Source of the DNA: Candidatus Rokuibacteriota bacterium
Lineage (GTDB): Bacteria > Methylomirabilota > Methylomirabilia > Rokubacteriales > CSP1-6
Assembly (NCBI GenBank): GCA_003220495.1
Contig: QHSP01000016.1
Span: 23,831-87,830, forward strand
DNA: 64,000 bases
Direction of reading: 5' to 3'
Positions 9,079 through 17,628 of this stretch are shown in pieces. Both the position numbers and the translations under genes were made by a program. Position 1 is the first letter of the stretch, and each line of letters begins with the position of its first letter. Under the pieces are notes generated by a model. That model saw only the letters and a list, made by a program, of their open reading frames with translations, searched no databases and had not been told where the DNA came from.

Positions 9079-10410
9079 GTGCCGGACGCGCTGCTCGACA
9101 AGCTCCGCGCGGCCGTGGGCGCCGCGAATCTCCTGACTGGCGTCGAGCTCTCGCCGTACGTCGTCGAAGGCCGTACGCCGGAGGCCGCGGTGTTTCCCGG
9201 ATCGATCGAGGAGGTCGCCGTCGTGATGGCGCTGGCCTCCCAGGTCGGGCGCTCGGTGACGCCGTGGGGAGGCGGCACCGCCGCAAGCGTCGGCATGCCC
9301 GCGCCGCGCGCCGGGCTCATCATGGGGCTGCGCCGGCTCGGCCGGCTCCTGGATCACGAGCCCGGCGATCTCACGGCGACGGTCGAGGCCGGAATGACGG
9401 TCGCGGCGCTCCAGACGGCGCTCGGGAGCCGCGGCCAGTGGCTGTCGCTCGATCCCGCCGACGCCGACCGCGCGACCATCGGCGGGGTGCTCGCGACGAA
9501 CGCTTGCGGGCCGCGGCGCCATCTCTACGGCACGGCCCGCGATCTCCTGATCGGCGTGACGGTCGTGACCGCGGACGGCTCCATCGTGAAGGGCGGCGGC
9601 AAGGTCGTGAAGAACGTCGCGGGCTACGATCTGCCCAAGCTCTTCATCGGCTCGTACGGCACACTCGGCGTGATCGTCGAGGCGACGGTGAAGCTGCGGC
9701 CGCTGCCGGGGCAAGAAGAGCTCGTGTGCGTCCGGTTCGATCGTCTCAAGGACGCGGGCGCGGCCGTGAGAGCCATCGCGGCCAGCGACCTGCTCCCGAA
9801 CGCGGTCGAGCTTCTCGACGGCGCCGCGGCCGCGGGCGCGGGATTGGCGGCCGGCTCGCCGACCCCGGGCGGCCTGCTGGTCGTCGGCTTCGACGGTGTC
9901 CGCGAGCAGGTCGACTGGCAGCGTGCCGAGCTCGCGCGCTTGACGGGACCGCTCGGAGGACGTGACGTGAGGCCGCTCGAGGTGGCCGCCTGGGCCCGGC
10001 TTACGCCCGCCGCGCGCGCGGCGTTTGGGGCGACGGCCGCGGTGATGGCCCTCGCGGTGTTGCCGAGTCAGGTCGCGGAGACGATGGAGCAGGGTGCGGG
10101 CATCGCCCGCGGGCGCGGCCTGCAGAGCGCCTGGGCGGCTCACGCGGGAGTCGGCGTCGTGCGCGGCGCGGTCGCGTCTGATCCGGCGCCGACGGATCCC
10201 GCAGCGCTCGCCGCGGTCCTCGCCGAGTGGCGCGAGATGGCCCGCGCCGGCGGAGGCCACGCGAATCTCGAATGGGCCCCGCTCGTGGTGAAGTCGCAGG
10301 TCCCGGTATGGGACGATCCCGGCGCCGCCGGGCGGATCATGGAGCGCATCAAGGCTCAGCTCGATCCGAGGAACATCCTGAACCCCGGCCGCTTCGTCGC
10401 CGGGATCTGA
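9079..10410 (+). CDS. glcE: Glycolate oxidase subunit GlcE
   Basis: The second FAD-binding subunit, 443 residues from a GTG start 20 bases after glcD. It is a shortened relative of GlcD: PCMH motifs VTPWGGGTAASVGMPAPR, ATIGGVLATNACGPRRHLYG and KNVAGYDLPKLFIGSYGTLG are present. The C-terminal FAD-oxidase domain is reduced and ends LDPRNILNPGRFVAGI, the family signature. In E. coli GlcD, GlcE and GlcF are all needed for glycolate oxidase activity. The GTG was chosen because VPDALLDKL aligns with the GlcE N-terminus and no better start lies closer to glcD. Confidence 0.9.
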   Translation: MPDALLDKLRAAVGAANLLTGVELSPYVVEGRTPEAAVFPGSIEEVAVVMALASQVGRSVTPWGGGTAASVGMPAPRAGLIMGLRRLGRLLDHEPGDLTATVEAGMTVAALQTALGSRGQWLSLDPADADRATIGGVLATNACGPRRHLYGTARDLLIGVTVVTADGSIVKGGGKVVKNVAGYDLPKLFIGSYGTLGVIVEATVKLRPLPGQEELVCVRFDRLKDAGAAVRAIAASDLLPNAVELLDGAAAAGAGLAAGSPTPGGLLVVGFDGVREQVDWQRAELARLTGPLGGRDVRPLEVAAWARLTPAARAAFGATAAVMALAVLPSQVAETMEQGAGIARGRGLQSAWAAHAGVGVVRGAVASDPAPTDPAALAAVLAEWREMARAGGGHANLEWAPLVVKSQVPVWDDPGAAGRIMERIKAQLDPRNILNPGRFVAGI

Positions 10411-10446
10411 CGTCGCCGACGCGCGCGCAACGATGGAAGGCTAGAC

Positions 10447-11781
10447 ATGGACACGACGACTCACGCAGCGCCCCCGGCAGCGGCCGGGCCGCTCAGCCTG
10501 CACGGGCTATCGGTGGAGGGCGTCAACCAGTGCGTCCATTGCGGGCTCTGCCTCGCCTACTGCCCGACGTTCTCGGAGCTCGGGACCGAGATGGACTCGC
10601 CGCGCGGTCGCATCTTCATGATCAAGTCGCTCGCCGAAGGCCGGATGTCGCTCAGCGACTCGACGGTTCGTCATCTCTCGCTCTGCCTGGACTGCCGCGC
10701 GTGCGAGACCGTGTGTCCGGCCGGGGTGCCCTACGGGCGGCTCATCGAAGCGGCCAAGGCCGAGATCGAGCGCGACAGGCCGGGCGCGCTCGGCCGTCGG
10801 CTCTTCCGCTGGCTCAACTTCGGGCTCTTGCTGGGGCATCCGCGCCTGCTCGGGCTCGCCGCGTCCGGCGCGCGCTTCTATCAGGCGAGCGGGCTGCAGC
10901 GCCTCGTCAGGAAGTCCGGGCTCGTGCGGCTCCTGCCCGGGACCTTGCCGGCCTGGGAGGCGTTGCTGCCTCCGGTGCCGGCGAAGGCCGAACGAACGGC
11001 GCCGCCGCGCGTGACACCCGCCGAGGGCCCGCGCCGCGCGCGCGTCGCCCTGCTGACCGGATGCGTCCAGTCCGTCATCTTCGCCGCTCACAACCGCGCG
11101 ACCGCCCGCGTGCTCGCGAAGAACGGCTGCGAGGTGATCGTTCCCGACGGGCAGGGATGCTGCGGTGCGCTGAACGCGCACGGTGGGGATCACGAGCGCG
11201 CGCTGGCGATGGCGCGAAAGACGATCGACGCATTCGAGTCGGCGCGCGCCGACGCGGTCGTCGTGAACACGTCGGGCTGCGGCGCCCACATGAAGGCGTA
11301 CGGCCACCTGCTCGCGGCCGATCGCGGGTACGCCGAGCGCGCCAAGCGGTTTGCCGCCTCCGTCCGCGACCTCGCCGAGTTCCTCGCCCAGGAGCCGCTC
11401 CGCGGCTCGCTCTCGTCCGTGCCGCTCACGTGCACGTATCACGATCCCTGTCACGTGGCGCACGGCCAGAAGATCAAGAGCGAGCCCCGCACGCTGCTGG
11501 CGCAGATTCCAGGGCTCCGTGTCGTCGAGCTCGCCGAGTCGGACTGGTGTTGCGGGTCTGCCGGGATCTACAACCTCACCGAGCCCGAGATGGCGACGCG
11601 ACTCCTGCATCGCAAGGTGAGCCACGTGCTCGCGACGGGCGCCGAGGCGGTCGTGACCGCGAATCCGGGCTGCATTCTGCAGATCCAGGCGGGGCTTGGC
11701 GCGCACGGGTCGGCCGTTCGGGTCCTGCATCTGGTCGAGATCCTCGACCGGGCCTACGGCGGTCCGGGTGGCGCGCAATGA
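10447..11781 (+). CDS. glcF: Glycolate oxidase iron-sulfur subunit GlcF
   Basis: A 444-residue electron-transfer subunit. The N-terminal part carries two 4Fe-4S ferredoxin motifs, NQCVHCGLCLAYCP and SLCLDCRACETVCP. The C-terminal half has two CCG-type domains with GQGCCGALNAHGG and SDWCCGSAGIYNL, the cysteine-rich motifs shared with heterodisulfide reductase HdrB and LutA. It accepts electrons from GlcD/E and delivers them to the quinone pool at the membrane. The stop overlaps the start of the moaB-like gene (ATGA), so that gene is likely part of the operon. Confidence 0.92.
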   Translation: MDTTTHAAPPAAAGPLSLHGLSVEGVNQCVHCGLCLAYCPTFSELGTEMDSPRGRIFMIKSLAEGRMSLSDSTVRHLSLCLDCRACETVCPAGVPYGRLIEAAKAEIERDRPGALGRRLFRWLNFGLLLGHPRLLGLAASGARFYQASGLQRLVRKSGLVRLLPGTLPAWEALLPPVPAKAERTAPPRVTPAEGPRRARVALLTGCVQSVIFAAHNRATARVLAKNGCEVIVPDGQGCCGALNAHGGDHERALAMARKTIDAFESARADAVVVNTSGCGAHMKAYGHLLAADRGYAERAKRFAASVRDLAEFLAQEPLRGSLSSVPLTCTYHDPCHVAHGQKIKSEPRTLLAQIPGLRVVELAESDWCCGSAGIYNLTEPEMATRLLHRKVSHVLATGAEAVVTANPGCILQIQAGLGAHGSAVRVLHLVEILDRAYGGPGGAQ

Positions 11782-12296
11782 GTCGACCCGACAGCACTCC
11801 GCTCGAGCACAAAGCCACCGCGCCGCGCGCGATCGGCTGCTGGGTATTGACGGTCTCCGACACGAAGACGCCGGACACGGATACGAGCGGCCAGCTCATC
11901 CGCAAGCTCCTGCTGGACGCGGGTCATCAGATCGTCGGGTCGTCGATCGTTCGCGACGAGCCGAAGGACGTCCAGCGCGTGATCCGCGAGGCGTGCACGA
12001 ACGACGAGGTGCGGGCCGTGCTCGTGACCGGCGGCACCGGCATCACGTCGCGCGATTCGACCTACGAAGCCATCGAAGCCCTGCTCGACAAGCGGCTTCC
12101 CGGATTCGGCGAGCTGTTCCGGATGCTCTCCTATCAGGAGATCGGGGCCGCCGCGATGATGTCGCGCGCCCAGCTCGGCGTGCACGCTCGTCGCATCGTC
12201 GTCTCGTTGCCGGGCTCGCCGAACGCATGCCGGCTCGCGCTCGAGAAGCTCGTGATTCCGGAGCTTTCTCACCTCATCCGCGAGGTCGGGCGGTAG
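11778..12296 (+). CDS. moaB: Molybdopterin-binding protein of the MoaB/Mog family
   Basis: A 172-residue MoCF_biosynth-fold protein. Family signatures seen are GCWVLTVSDTKTPDTDTSG, VLVTGGTGITSRDSTYEAIE (the molybdopterin-binding loop) and FRMLSYQEIGAAAMMSRA, then SLPGSPNACRLAL. Mog adenylates molybdopterin, while MoaB in many bacteria has a related but less clear role. The tight overlap with glcF suggests cotranscription. Its other molybdopterin-pathway partner in the window is the rhodanese-MoeB gene about 3 kb downstream on the opposite strand. MoaB versus Mog cannot be separated confidently. Confidence 0.85.
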   Translation: MSRPDSTPLEHKATAPRAIGCWVLTVSDTKTPDTDTSGQLIRKLLLDAGHQIVGSSIVRDEPKDVQRVIREACTNDEVRAVLVTGGTGITSRDSTYEAIEALLDKRLPGFGELFRMLSYQEIGAAAMMSRAQLGVHARRIVVSLPGSPNACRLALEKLVIPELSHLIREVGR

Positions 12297-12333
12297 TCCC
12301 GGGCCCGCTCGATCCGCCGATCTCTCGGCGGCG

Positions 12334-12339
12334 TATACT
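12334..12339 (+). promoter_or_regulatory. Candidate -10 element of the HtrA-type protease gene
   Basis: TATACT lies between the moaB stop and the protease ATG, with a GAGGAGG ribosome binding site following it. The predicted leader is about ten bases. Confidence 0.4.
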
Positions 12340-12357
12340 GCTGCGAGGAGGATCTCG

Positions 12358-13521
12358 ATGTCCGCGTCACCCGGCCGCGCCTTGTTCGTCCTGGTGTTTC
12401 TCGTCTCGTTCGCAAGTGCATGCTCGGGTCCGTCGACCGCGGCCGGGCCCAGACCCTGGCGAGAGAGCTCGGACACCGCGGTCGCGCCCGAGATCGTCCG
12501 GATCAATGATCTCCTCGCCGATCTCTCTGAGCGCCTGAAGCCCGGGCTCGTGTACATCCGCGTCCAGCGCGGGACGCCGCCCAGGGACGAACCCGCTCGC
12601 GACGAGCCGGGCGCGCCCCGCCGGAGCAGCGGCTCGGGCTTCCTCATCGACCCCAGCGGGCTGATCGTCACCAACGCCCACGTGGTCGAGAGCGCGGGAT
12701 CGATTCAGGTGCGTCTGGCCGACGAGCGGCGATTCCAGGCCACGGTCGTCGGTCGGGACAGCCGCGTCGACCTGGCTCTCCTGAAGATCGACGGCGCCTC
12801 GCGTTTGACGGTGCTCCCGCTCGGCGACTCGAACAAGCTGCGCGTCGGCGAGCTCGTGCTGGCGCTCGGCAACCCGTTCGGGCTCGAGCAGTTCGTGTCG
12901 TTGGGGATCGTGAGCCGGAAGGGCCTTCCGGTGACGGTGGCTTCGCCTGGGGTCGAGTTCATCCAGACCGACGCGGCGATTAACCCAGGCAATTCGGGTG
13001 GGCCGCTCGTGAACATGTCGGGCCAGGTCGTCGGCGTCAACAGCATGGCGGCGCAGAACGGCTCGATCGGCTTCGCGATCCCCTCGAATCTCGTCAAGAT
13101 GCTGCTGCCGCAGCTGGCTTCGAAAGGCCGCGTGGATTGGGGATGGCTCGGCGTCGCGATCGCCGAGGTGACCGAGGACGATGTCGGCCGGCTCAAGCTC
13201 CGCGAGCCCAAGGGGGTGCTGGTGCGCAGCGTGATGCCGGGCGAGCCCGCCGACAAGGGCGGTGTGCGGGCGGACGACGTGATTCTCGGCATCGACGGAA
13301 CGCGCCTCGAGTCGCCGCGTGACCTGCAGCGAGTCGTCTCGTCCACGCCGGTCGGGAAGAAGGTCCGCGTCGTCCTACTGCGCGAGGGGCAGGAGACCGA
13401 GCTGGAAGTCACGATCGGCCTCTATCAGGAGCGCGAAGGTTCTCCCGGCGAGGGGCCGCGGCGCGGCCCGCGCCCGGCCGAGCCGCCGAAGGACGCTCCG
13501 CCGAAGGACGCTCCGAAGTAG
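12358..13521 (+). CDS. HtrA/DegP-family serine protease with one PDZ domain
   Basis: An envelope quality-control protease of 387 residues. The N-terminal hydrophobic segment ends in VSFASACSG, suggesting a lipoprotein signal. The trypsin-like domain (about 75-255) retains the full triad: His in VTNAHVVES, Asp in SRVDLALLKI and Ser in INPGNSGGPLVN. A single PDZ domain follows (about 265-360; GVLVRSVMPGEPADKGG, DVILGIDGTRLESP). The C-terminus is Pro/Lys rich and ends in a short tandem repeat of PPKDA. Strong ribosome binding site GAGGAGG. One PDZ domain places it with DegS- or HtrA2-like forms rather than two-PDZ DegP. A catalytically degenerate relative lies at 18681. Confidence 0.9.
   Translation: MSASPGRALFVLVFLVSFASACSGPSTAAGPRPWRESSDTAVAPEIVRINDLLADLSERLKPGLVYIRVQRGTPPRDEPARDEPGAPRRSSGSGFLIDPSGLIVTNAHVVESAGSIQVRLADERRFQATVVGRDSRVDLALLKIDGASRLTVLPLGDSNKLRVGELVLALGNPFGLEQFVSLGIVSRKGLPVTVASPGVEFIQTDAAINPGNSGGPLVNMSGQVVGVNSMAAQNGSIGFAIPSNLVKMLLPQLASKGRVDWGWLGVAIAEVTEDDVGRLKLREPKGVLVRSVMPGEPADKGGVRADDVILGIDGTRLESPRDLQRVVSSTPVGKKVRVVLLREGQETELEVTIGLYQEREGSPGEGPRRGPRPAEPPKDAPPKDAPK
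13483..13518 (+). repeat. Tandem 15-bp repeat at the 3' end of the HtrA-type gene
   Basis: CCGCCGAAGGACGCT occurs twice in a row (13483-13497 and 13498-13512), followed by the partial unit CCGAAG before the stop. It encodes PPKDA twice in the Pro-rich tail. It probably arose by slippage and the copy number may vary between strains. Confidence 0.85.
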
Positions 13522-14022
13522 TCAGGCGCGGGCGCGAGGCTCCGCGAGGGCGGCCAGGGTGGCGCGCGCCCAGGGCTCGTCGAGCGTCGGGGCCGGCGCG
13601 TAGCGGACACCGCTCGTGATCCGCATGCCGCCTTCCCACTCCGCCGCGGCGTCCTCGAGCACTTCATCGATCTCGAGGAGGAAGTAGCCCAGTCCGTACT
13701 CGCCGGCGCCGGCCACGGGCAGGGGGCCGTCGACGGTCCGCAGCTTCACGTAAACCGTCGTGTCCGCCTCGATCACCAGGAGCGTCGCCACAGCGCGCTC
13801 GGTCAGGTTGCGCGCGCTGCGGGTGCGGGCGCCGATCACGAGGCCGACCGTTCGCGTGTCGTAGGCCCGGATCTCGAGGTACGAGAGGAGCATCGGGTGG
13901 GGCCGCCCGTCCGGGTCGACCGTGACGAACGGCAGCGCGGCTCCGAGCCGCCGGGCGACGTCCCGCTGGGAGAAGCGTTCGACGAGGGCTTGCGAGAGGG
14001 CTCGTCCGAGCGATCGCGTCAT
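13522..14022 (-). CDS. Pyridoxamine 5'-phosphate oxidase-like (split-barrel flavin fold) protein
   Basis: A protein of 166 residues from the ATG at 14022; a GTG at 14055 in frame would add 11 residues. The pattern PFVTVDPDGRPHPMLLSYLE, then TVGLVIGARTRSARNLTERA and VATLLVIEADTTVYVKLRTV, fits the split beta-barrel of PNPOx-like proteins, which bind FMN, F420 or heme. No catalytic residue fixes the cofactor. Family members of this size reduce or detoxify small molecules. It converges directly on the HtrA-type gene with adjacent stops and no gap. The call is by fold pattern only. Confidence 0.55.
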   Translation of the reverse strand: MTRSLGRALSQALVERFSQRDVARRLGAALPFVTVDPDGRPHPMLLSYLEIRAYDTRTVGLVIGARTRSARNLTERAVATLLVIEADTTVYVKLRTVDGPLPVAGAGEYGLGYFLLEIDEVLEDAAAEWEGGMRITSGVRYAPAPTLDEPWARATLAALAEPRARA

Positions 14023-14161
14023 GGCTTCCGCCAGTGTCAAGAGACTGGCAAGCACTTGTCAATCTGCACGGGCCCCCTCCGTTCAAGTTCGTAATTCTTC
14101 GAGTTTCCGCGGTATGGTGTTCGCCTTGCAGCCGAGGTGACGGTGAGGAGAACGATCTCCG

Positions 14162-14722
14162 ATGGGCGCGAATCTCCTGCTCCTGCTGCTCACCAGCGCA
14201 CTCCTCTCGACGGCGGCCTGCTCTGCGAGAGCGGAAAACCCGAGCTTGGCGCCTCTCTCGGCCGGCTTGGTTGCCGCCGCGCGGCCTCGGCCCGTGGCGC
14301 CGATGCGCGTTGCGCTGGCGCTCCCGATCGAGTCCGGCGAGGGCGCAGTCGCCAAGGACCAGCTGGGGGCCGACGAAGCCACGATGCCGGACATCGCCGG
14401 GCGGTGGACTGGGGTCTGGAGCGGGTTCGGCGTCATGTCCCGGCGCGTGAGCATGGCTCGAGCGGAGTTCAGCCAGGCGGGTCGGTGGGGGTGGGGCAAG
14501 ATCGTGCTGTCGGACACCCTCGCCGCCGACGTTCCGGCGATCGTCACCTATCGCGGGGCGCTGGGCGTGCCGGTGATGTTCGACGTCTTCCCGACACGCA
14601 TCGTCATGAAGCACGAGGCCGGCAGCGCCTACCTGTCCGCCGTATTCCGGGTCGACGGCGACCGGATGCTGGGCACATTGCGCGGCCACGACACGCTCAT
14701 CCTGCTCTCTCGCGAACGATGA
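14162..14722 (+). CDS. Putative secreted or lipid-anchored protein of unknown function
   Basis: A 186-residue protein with a clear signal: NLLLLLLTSALLSTAACSA, where the Cys could be lipidated although Thr at -3 is not ideal. The mature part has a low-complexity Ala/Pro region to about residue 75. A compact domain follows, beginning MPDIAGRWTGVWSGFG with GALGVPVMFDVFPTRIVM and ending LGTLRGHDTLILLSRE. The WTGVWSG and TLRG pattern resembles small beta-barrel domains of secreted hypothetical proteins, but I do not recognise the family. It converges on the moeB-like gene. Confidence 0.6.
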   Translation: MGANLLLLLLTSALLSTAACSARAENPSLAPLSAGLVAAARPRPVAPMRVALALPIESGEGAVAKDQLGADEATMPDIAGRWTGVWSGFGVMSRRVSMARAEFSQAGRWGWGKIVLSDTLAADVPAIVTYRGALGVPVMFDVFPTRIVMKHEAGSAYLSAVFRVDGDRMLGTLRGHDTLILLSRER

Positions 14723-14858
14723 GCCGGATGGGCCTCCGTCTCGTTCCCGATCGTGTCGTCGACGACGTCGAGGATGGGCCGCCGGACCCTGGACCGCCGG
14801 ACGAACGAGGGGACCAGACCTCACGCCGGGCCGCGCCCGACGACGAAGAGCTCCGTGA

Positions 14859-16085
14859 TCAACCGCCTGCTTTTGGAGCGACTCCCGCCGCCACGCCCTC
14901 GCGGTGACCGTCGGGCGACACCGCGCAGGCGCCGCCGGCGCCGTTTCTGTGGATCGCCAGATCCGTGATCGTCGGCGCGGTACCGCAGAGCGGGCACTTG
15001 GGATCGCGGCGCAGCCTGACCTCGCGGAAGCGCATGCCGAGCGCGTCGTAAGTCAGGAGCCGGCCGATCAGCGGCTCGCCGATGCCGATCAGGAGCTTGA
15101 CGGCCTCCGTCGCCTGGATCGTTCCAACCACTCCTGGGAGCACGCCCAGGACACCGGCCTCGCTTCAGGAGGGGACGAGGCCGGGCGGCGGCGGCGTCGG
15201 ATAGAGGCACCGATAGCAGGGCCCCTGATTCGGCGCGAACACCGTCGCCATGCCCTCGAACTGGAAGATCGACCCGTGGACGTTGGTCTTGCCCGCCAGG
15301 AAGCAGGCGTCGTTCACCAGGTAGCGCGTCTCGAAGTTGTCCGAGCCGTCGACAATCAGGTCGTAGTCGCGGATGATCTCCATGACGTTGTCGACGGTGA
15401 TGCGCATCGGCAGCGAGATCACGTTGACGTCGGGATTGAGGGCTTTGAGCGTTCGTGTGCCGGACTCGACCTTCGGCTTCCCGATGTCGGCCGTCGTGTG
15501 AAGGATCTGCCGTTGAAGATTCGTGATGTCGACGGTGTCGCCGTCCATCAGCCCGAGCGTTCCCACTCCCGCCGCGGCCAGATAGAAGGCTGTCGGCGAG
15601 CCGAGACCTCCGGCGCCGATCAACAGAACCTTGGAGCGAAGGAGCTTCTTCTGACCCTTGTCCCCGACCTGAGGCAAGAGGAAGTGGCGACTGTAGCGCT
15701 GGATCTGGTCCTGGGTCATCGGGACTTCCCGGATCACCGGCATTCCCGATTGCACCCACTTCTGGTACCCGCCCTGAAGGTTGATGACGGTCGAATATCC
15801 CAGGTCCTTCAGTGCCTTGGCCGCGAGCATGGACCGGAGGCCGGTCTGGCAGTAGAGCACGACCGGCGTCGTCGGGTCGCTGACCGCGGACCCCACCCGG
15901 AACTCGAGGAATCCACGGCTGATGTTCGTCGCCGCCTCGAGATGACCGTCGCGGTACTCGTCGGGGTCGCGCACGTCAATGACGACGACCTTTTCGCCGG
16001 CGGCGAGACGTCGAGCGACCTCGGCCGGCCCCTCTTCGGGGACGACCTGCCGCGCCTCAGCGAGCATGTCCTTCAAGGTTTTCAT
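14859..16085 (-). CDS. moeB: Rhodanese-MoeB fusion with in-frame TGA (candidate selenoprotein)
   Basis: Activates a ubiquitin-like sulfur carrier (MoaD/ThiS type) by adenylation and probably supplies its sulfur. Residues 1-110 are a rhodanese domain with active loop LYCQTGLRSML. Residues 120-400 are the adenylyltransferase, with nucleotide loop IGAGGLGSPTAFYLAAAGVG, DGDTVDITNLQRQILH and zinc ligands CYRC and CPLC. A single TGA (15167-15165) falls in VPS-TGA-SEAGVLGVLPG. There, relatives carry the conserved Cys that in ThiF, Uba4 and MOCS3 bonds to the carrier. After it the frame stays open to a normal family C-terminus, giving 408 residues if read through. A 7-bp hairpin follows the TGA. A nonsense mutation or base error (TGC to TGA) is the alternative. 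Confidence 0.85.
15132..15151 (-). promoter_or_regulatory. Candidate bacterial SECIS hairpin for the TGA at 15167-15165
   Basis: On the minus strand the mRNA reads TCCTGGG-CGTGCT-CCCAGGA: a perfect 7-bp stem with a six-base loop. The loop begins 20 bases after the TGA and its second base is G. Known bacterial SECIS elements sit directly after the UGA, with a small apical loop carrying a G in its first two positions about 16-37 bases downstream. This hairpin meets each point. Codons for a conserved peptide could form it by chance. Confidence 0.6.
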
Positions 16086-16098
16086 AGGCTCGATCTCA

Positions 16099-16104
16099 AT
16101 ATTA
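16099..16104 (-). promoter_or_regulatory. Candidate -10 element of the rhodanese-MoeB gene
   Basis: On the minus strand TAATAT ends 13 bases before the ATG at 16085, in the divergent region shared with rmlA. Confidence 0.3.
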
Positions 16105-16172
16105 CCGCCATTCCCGGTCGGTTCAAGGGTGATGCGCCGTCCAGGACCTTCGTCCCGGCCCTACGGCGCTGC

Positions 16173-16178
16173 TATACT
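16173..16178 (+). promoter_or_regulatory. Candidate -10 element of rmlA
   Basis: TATACT ends 11 bases before the rmlA ATG. There is no Shine-Dalgarno between them, which suggests a leaderless or nearly leaderless transcript for the dTDP-sugar operon. Confidence 0.45.
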
Positions 16179-16189
16179 CACAGAATTCA

Positions 16190-17074
16190 ATGACGAATTC
16201 CATCAAGGGCATCATCCTCGCAGGAGGGTCGGGGACGCGACTCTACCCCTTGACCCATGCCGTAAGCAAGCAGCTCGTGCCGATCTACAACAAGCCGATG
16301 ATCTATTACCCGCTATCCACCCTGATGCTCGCGGGGATCACGAAGGTTCTGGTCATCACGACTCCTCAGGATCAAGAAGCCTTCCAGCGGCTGCTCGGCG
16401 ACGGCGGGCATCTCGGGCTCAGGATCGAATACGCCGTCCAGCCCAAACCCGAGGGCCTGGCCCAGGCCTTCATCATCGGCCGGCGCTTCGTCGGCGCTGA
16501 CCGGGTGGCCCTGGCGCTCGGCGACAACGTCTTCTACGGCCACGGACTGCCCGAGTACCTCAAGCGCGCTGCCGACCGCCCGACCGGGGCAACGGTGTTC
16601 GCCTACTGGGTACGCGATCCCCAGCGCTACGGCGTCGTCGAGTTCGCCGCCGACGGCCGCGCGGTCGGGCTGGAGGAAAAGCCGGTCAAGCCGCGCTCGT
16701 CGTACGCCGTGACCGGGCTCTACTTCTACGACAACCAGGTGGTGGAGATCGCAGAAGGCCTCAAGCCATCGGCGCGCGGCGAGCTCGAGATCACCGACGT
16801 CAACGCCGCCTATCTCCGGAGTGGACAGCTCCAGGTCGAGAAGCTCGGCCGCGGAATCGCCTGGCTCGATACCGGGACCCACGGGGCGCTCCTCGACGCG
16901 TCCAACTTCATCCACACGATCGAAGAGCGGCAGGGGCTGATGGTCGCGTGCGTCGAGGAGATCGCGTTCCGCATGGGCTACATCACGGAAGACGCCGTGC
17001 TTCGTATTGCCCGGCCCATGAAGGACAACTCGTACGGGCAGTATCTGTTGCGCCTGGTCGAATCCGAACCGTGA
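16190..17074 (+). CDS. rfbA: Glucose-1-phosphate thymidylyltransferase
   Basis: RmlA/RfbA makes dTDP-glucose from dTTP and glucose 1-phosphate, the entry to dTDP-6-deoxysugars for surface polysaccharide. At 294 residues it has the standard length. It begins [20 protein letters not shown] (nucleotide-binding loop), then [46 protein letters not shown] (metal-binding Asp) and [17 protein letters not shown]. These are the signature blocks of RmlA. First gene of rmlA-rmlC-rmlB with short gaps, divergent from the rhodanese-MoeB gene. No rmlD is present, so the final sugar may not be rhamnose or the gene lies elsewhere. Confidence 0.93.
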   Translation: MTNSIKGIILAGGSGTRLYPLTHAVSKQLVPIYNKPMIYYPLSTLMLAGITKVLVITTPQDQEAFQRLLGDGGHLGLRIEYAVQPKPEGLAQAFIIGRRFVGADRVALALGDNVFYGHGLPEYLKRAADRPTGATVFAYWVRDPQRYGVVEFAADGRAVGLEEKPVKPRSSYAVTGLYFYDNQVVEIAEGLKPSARGELEITDVNAAYLRSGQLQVEKLGRGIAWLDTGTHGALLDASNFIHTIEERQGLMVACVEEIAFRMGYITEDAVLRIARPMKDNSYGQYLLRLVESEP

Positions 17075-17087
17075 GATCGGAGCCGCC

Positions 17088-17624
17088 ATGGACTTCACGC
17101 CTGCCGCGAAGCGCGCCTTCCAGATCCAGTCGTACGGTCCCGCTCCTTCGATCGAAGGCGTCGAGATCGTCGAGCTCAAGCGGTTCTCCGACGACGGCGG
17201 GAGCATGACCGAGCTGGCGCGCCTGACCGGCGGCAATCCGCAGGCGTTCAAGGGATTCGAGGTGCGCCAGATCAACTACAGCGAAGTCGAGCCTGGAGCG
17301 ATCAAGGCGTTCCACCTCCACCAGCGCCAGACGGACATCTGGTACGTGCCGCCGTCGGACCGGATGCTCGTCGTCCTGCTCGACGTGCGGCACGGCTCGA
17401 AGACCGAGGGAACACGCATGCGTCTCACGCTCGGCGCGGGCGGCTCCCGCATGGTGCGGATCCCGCCCGGGGTCGCGCACGGCGTGCGGAATCTGTCCTC
17501 CGTGCCCGGTCGGATCATCTACTTCACCGACGTCCATTTCTCGCCCGAGCCCACGATGTGCGACGAGGGCCGGTTGCCGTGGGACTATGCCGGCGCCGAG
17601 ATCTGGGACGTGACGCGAGGGTAG
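17088..17624 (+). CDS. dTDP-4-dehydrorhamnose 3,5-epimerase family protein
   Basis: A cupin-fold sugar epimerase of 178 residues lying between rmlA and rmlB. The segment INYSEVEPGAIKAFHLHQRQ corresponds to the family block that usually reads KGVLRGLH, and its His is a candidate base. Then come TDIWYVPPSDRMLVVLLDVR, the MVRIPPGVAHGVRNLSS block and IIYFTDVHFSP. The deviation from the usual motif suggests a divergent RmlC or a related 3- or 5-epimerase acting on the dTDP-4-keto-6-deoxysugar made by its neighbours. A GGAG ribosome binding site precedes the ATG. Confidence 0.8.
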   Translation: MDFTPAAKRAFQIQSYGPAPSIEGVEIVELKRFSDDGGSMTELARLTGGNPQAFKGFEVRQINYSEVEPGAIKAFHLHQRQTDIWYVPPSDRMLVVLLDVRHGSKTEGTRMRLTLGAGGSRMVRIPPGVAHGVRNLSSVPGRIIYFTDVHFSPEPTMCDEGRLPWDYAGAEIWDVTRG

Positions 17625-17628
17625 GGCG

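Noticed and set aside
14755..14766. Perfect palindrome GTCGTCGACGAC
   Set aside because: A 12-base palindrome of GC-rich codons in a convergent gap with no promoter nearby; chance is adequate.
14719..14907. Plus-strand 62-codon frame after the lipoprotein gene
   Set aside because: It overlaps the 3' end of the rhodanese-MoeB gene antisense, has no ribosome binding site and is rich in Asp/Pro/Arg without structure.
14859..15167. Treating the MoeB part after the TGA as a pseudogene or separate gene
   Set aside because: The downstream part is in the same frame, keeps the zinc CxxC and family C-terminus with no further stops, and the TGA replaces one specific conserved Cys. A plain nonsense mutation remains the main alternative.
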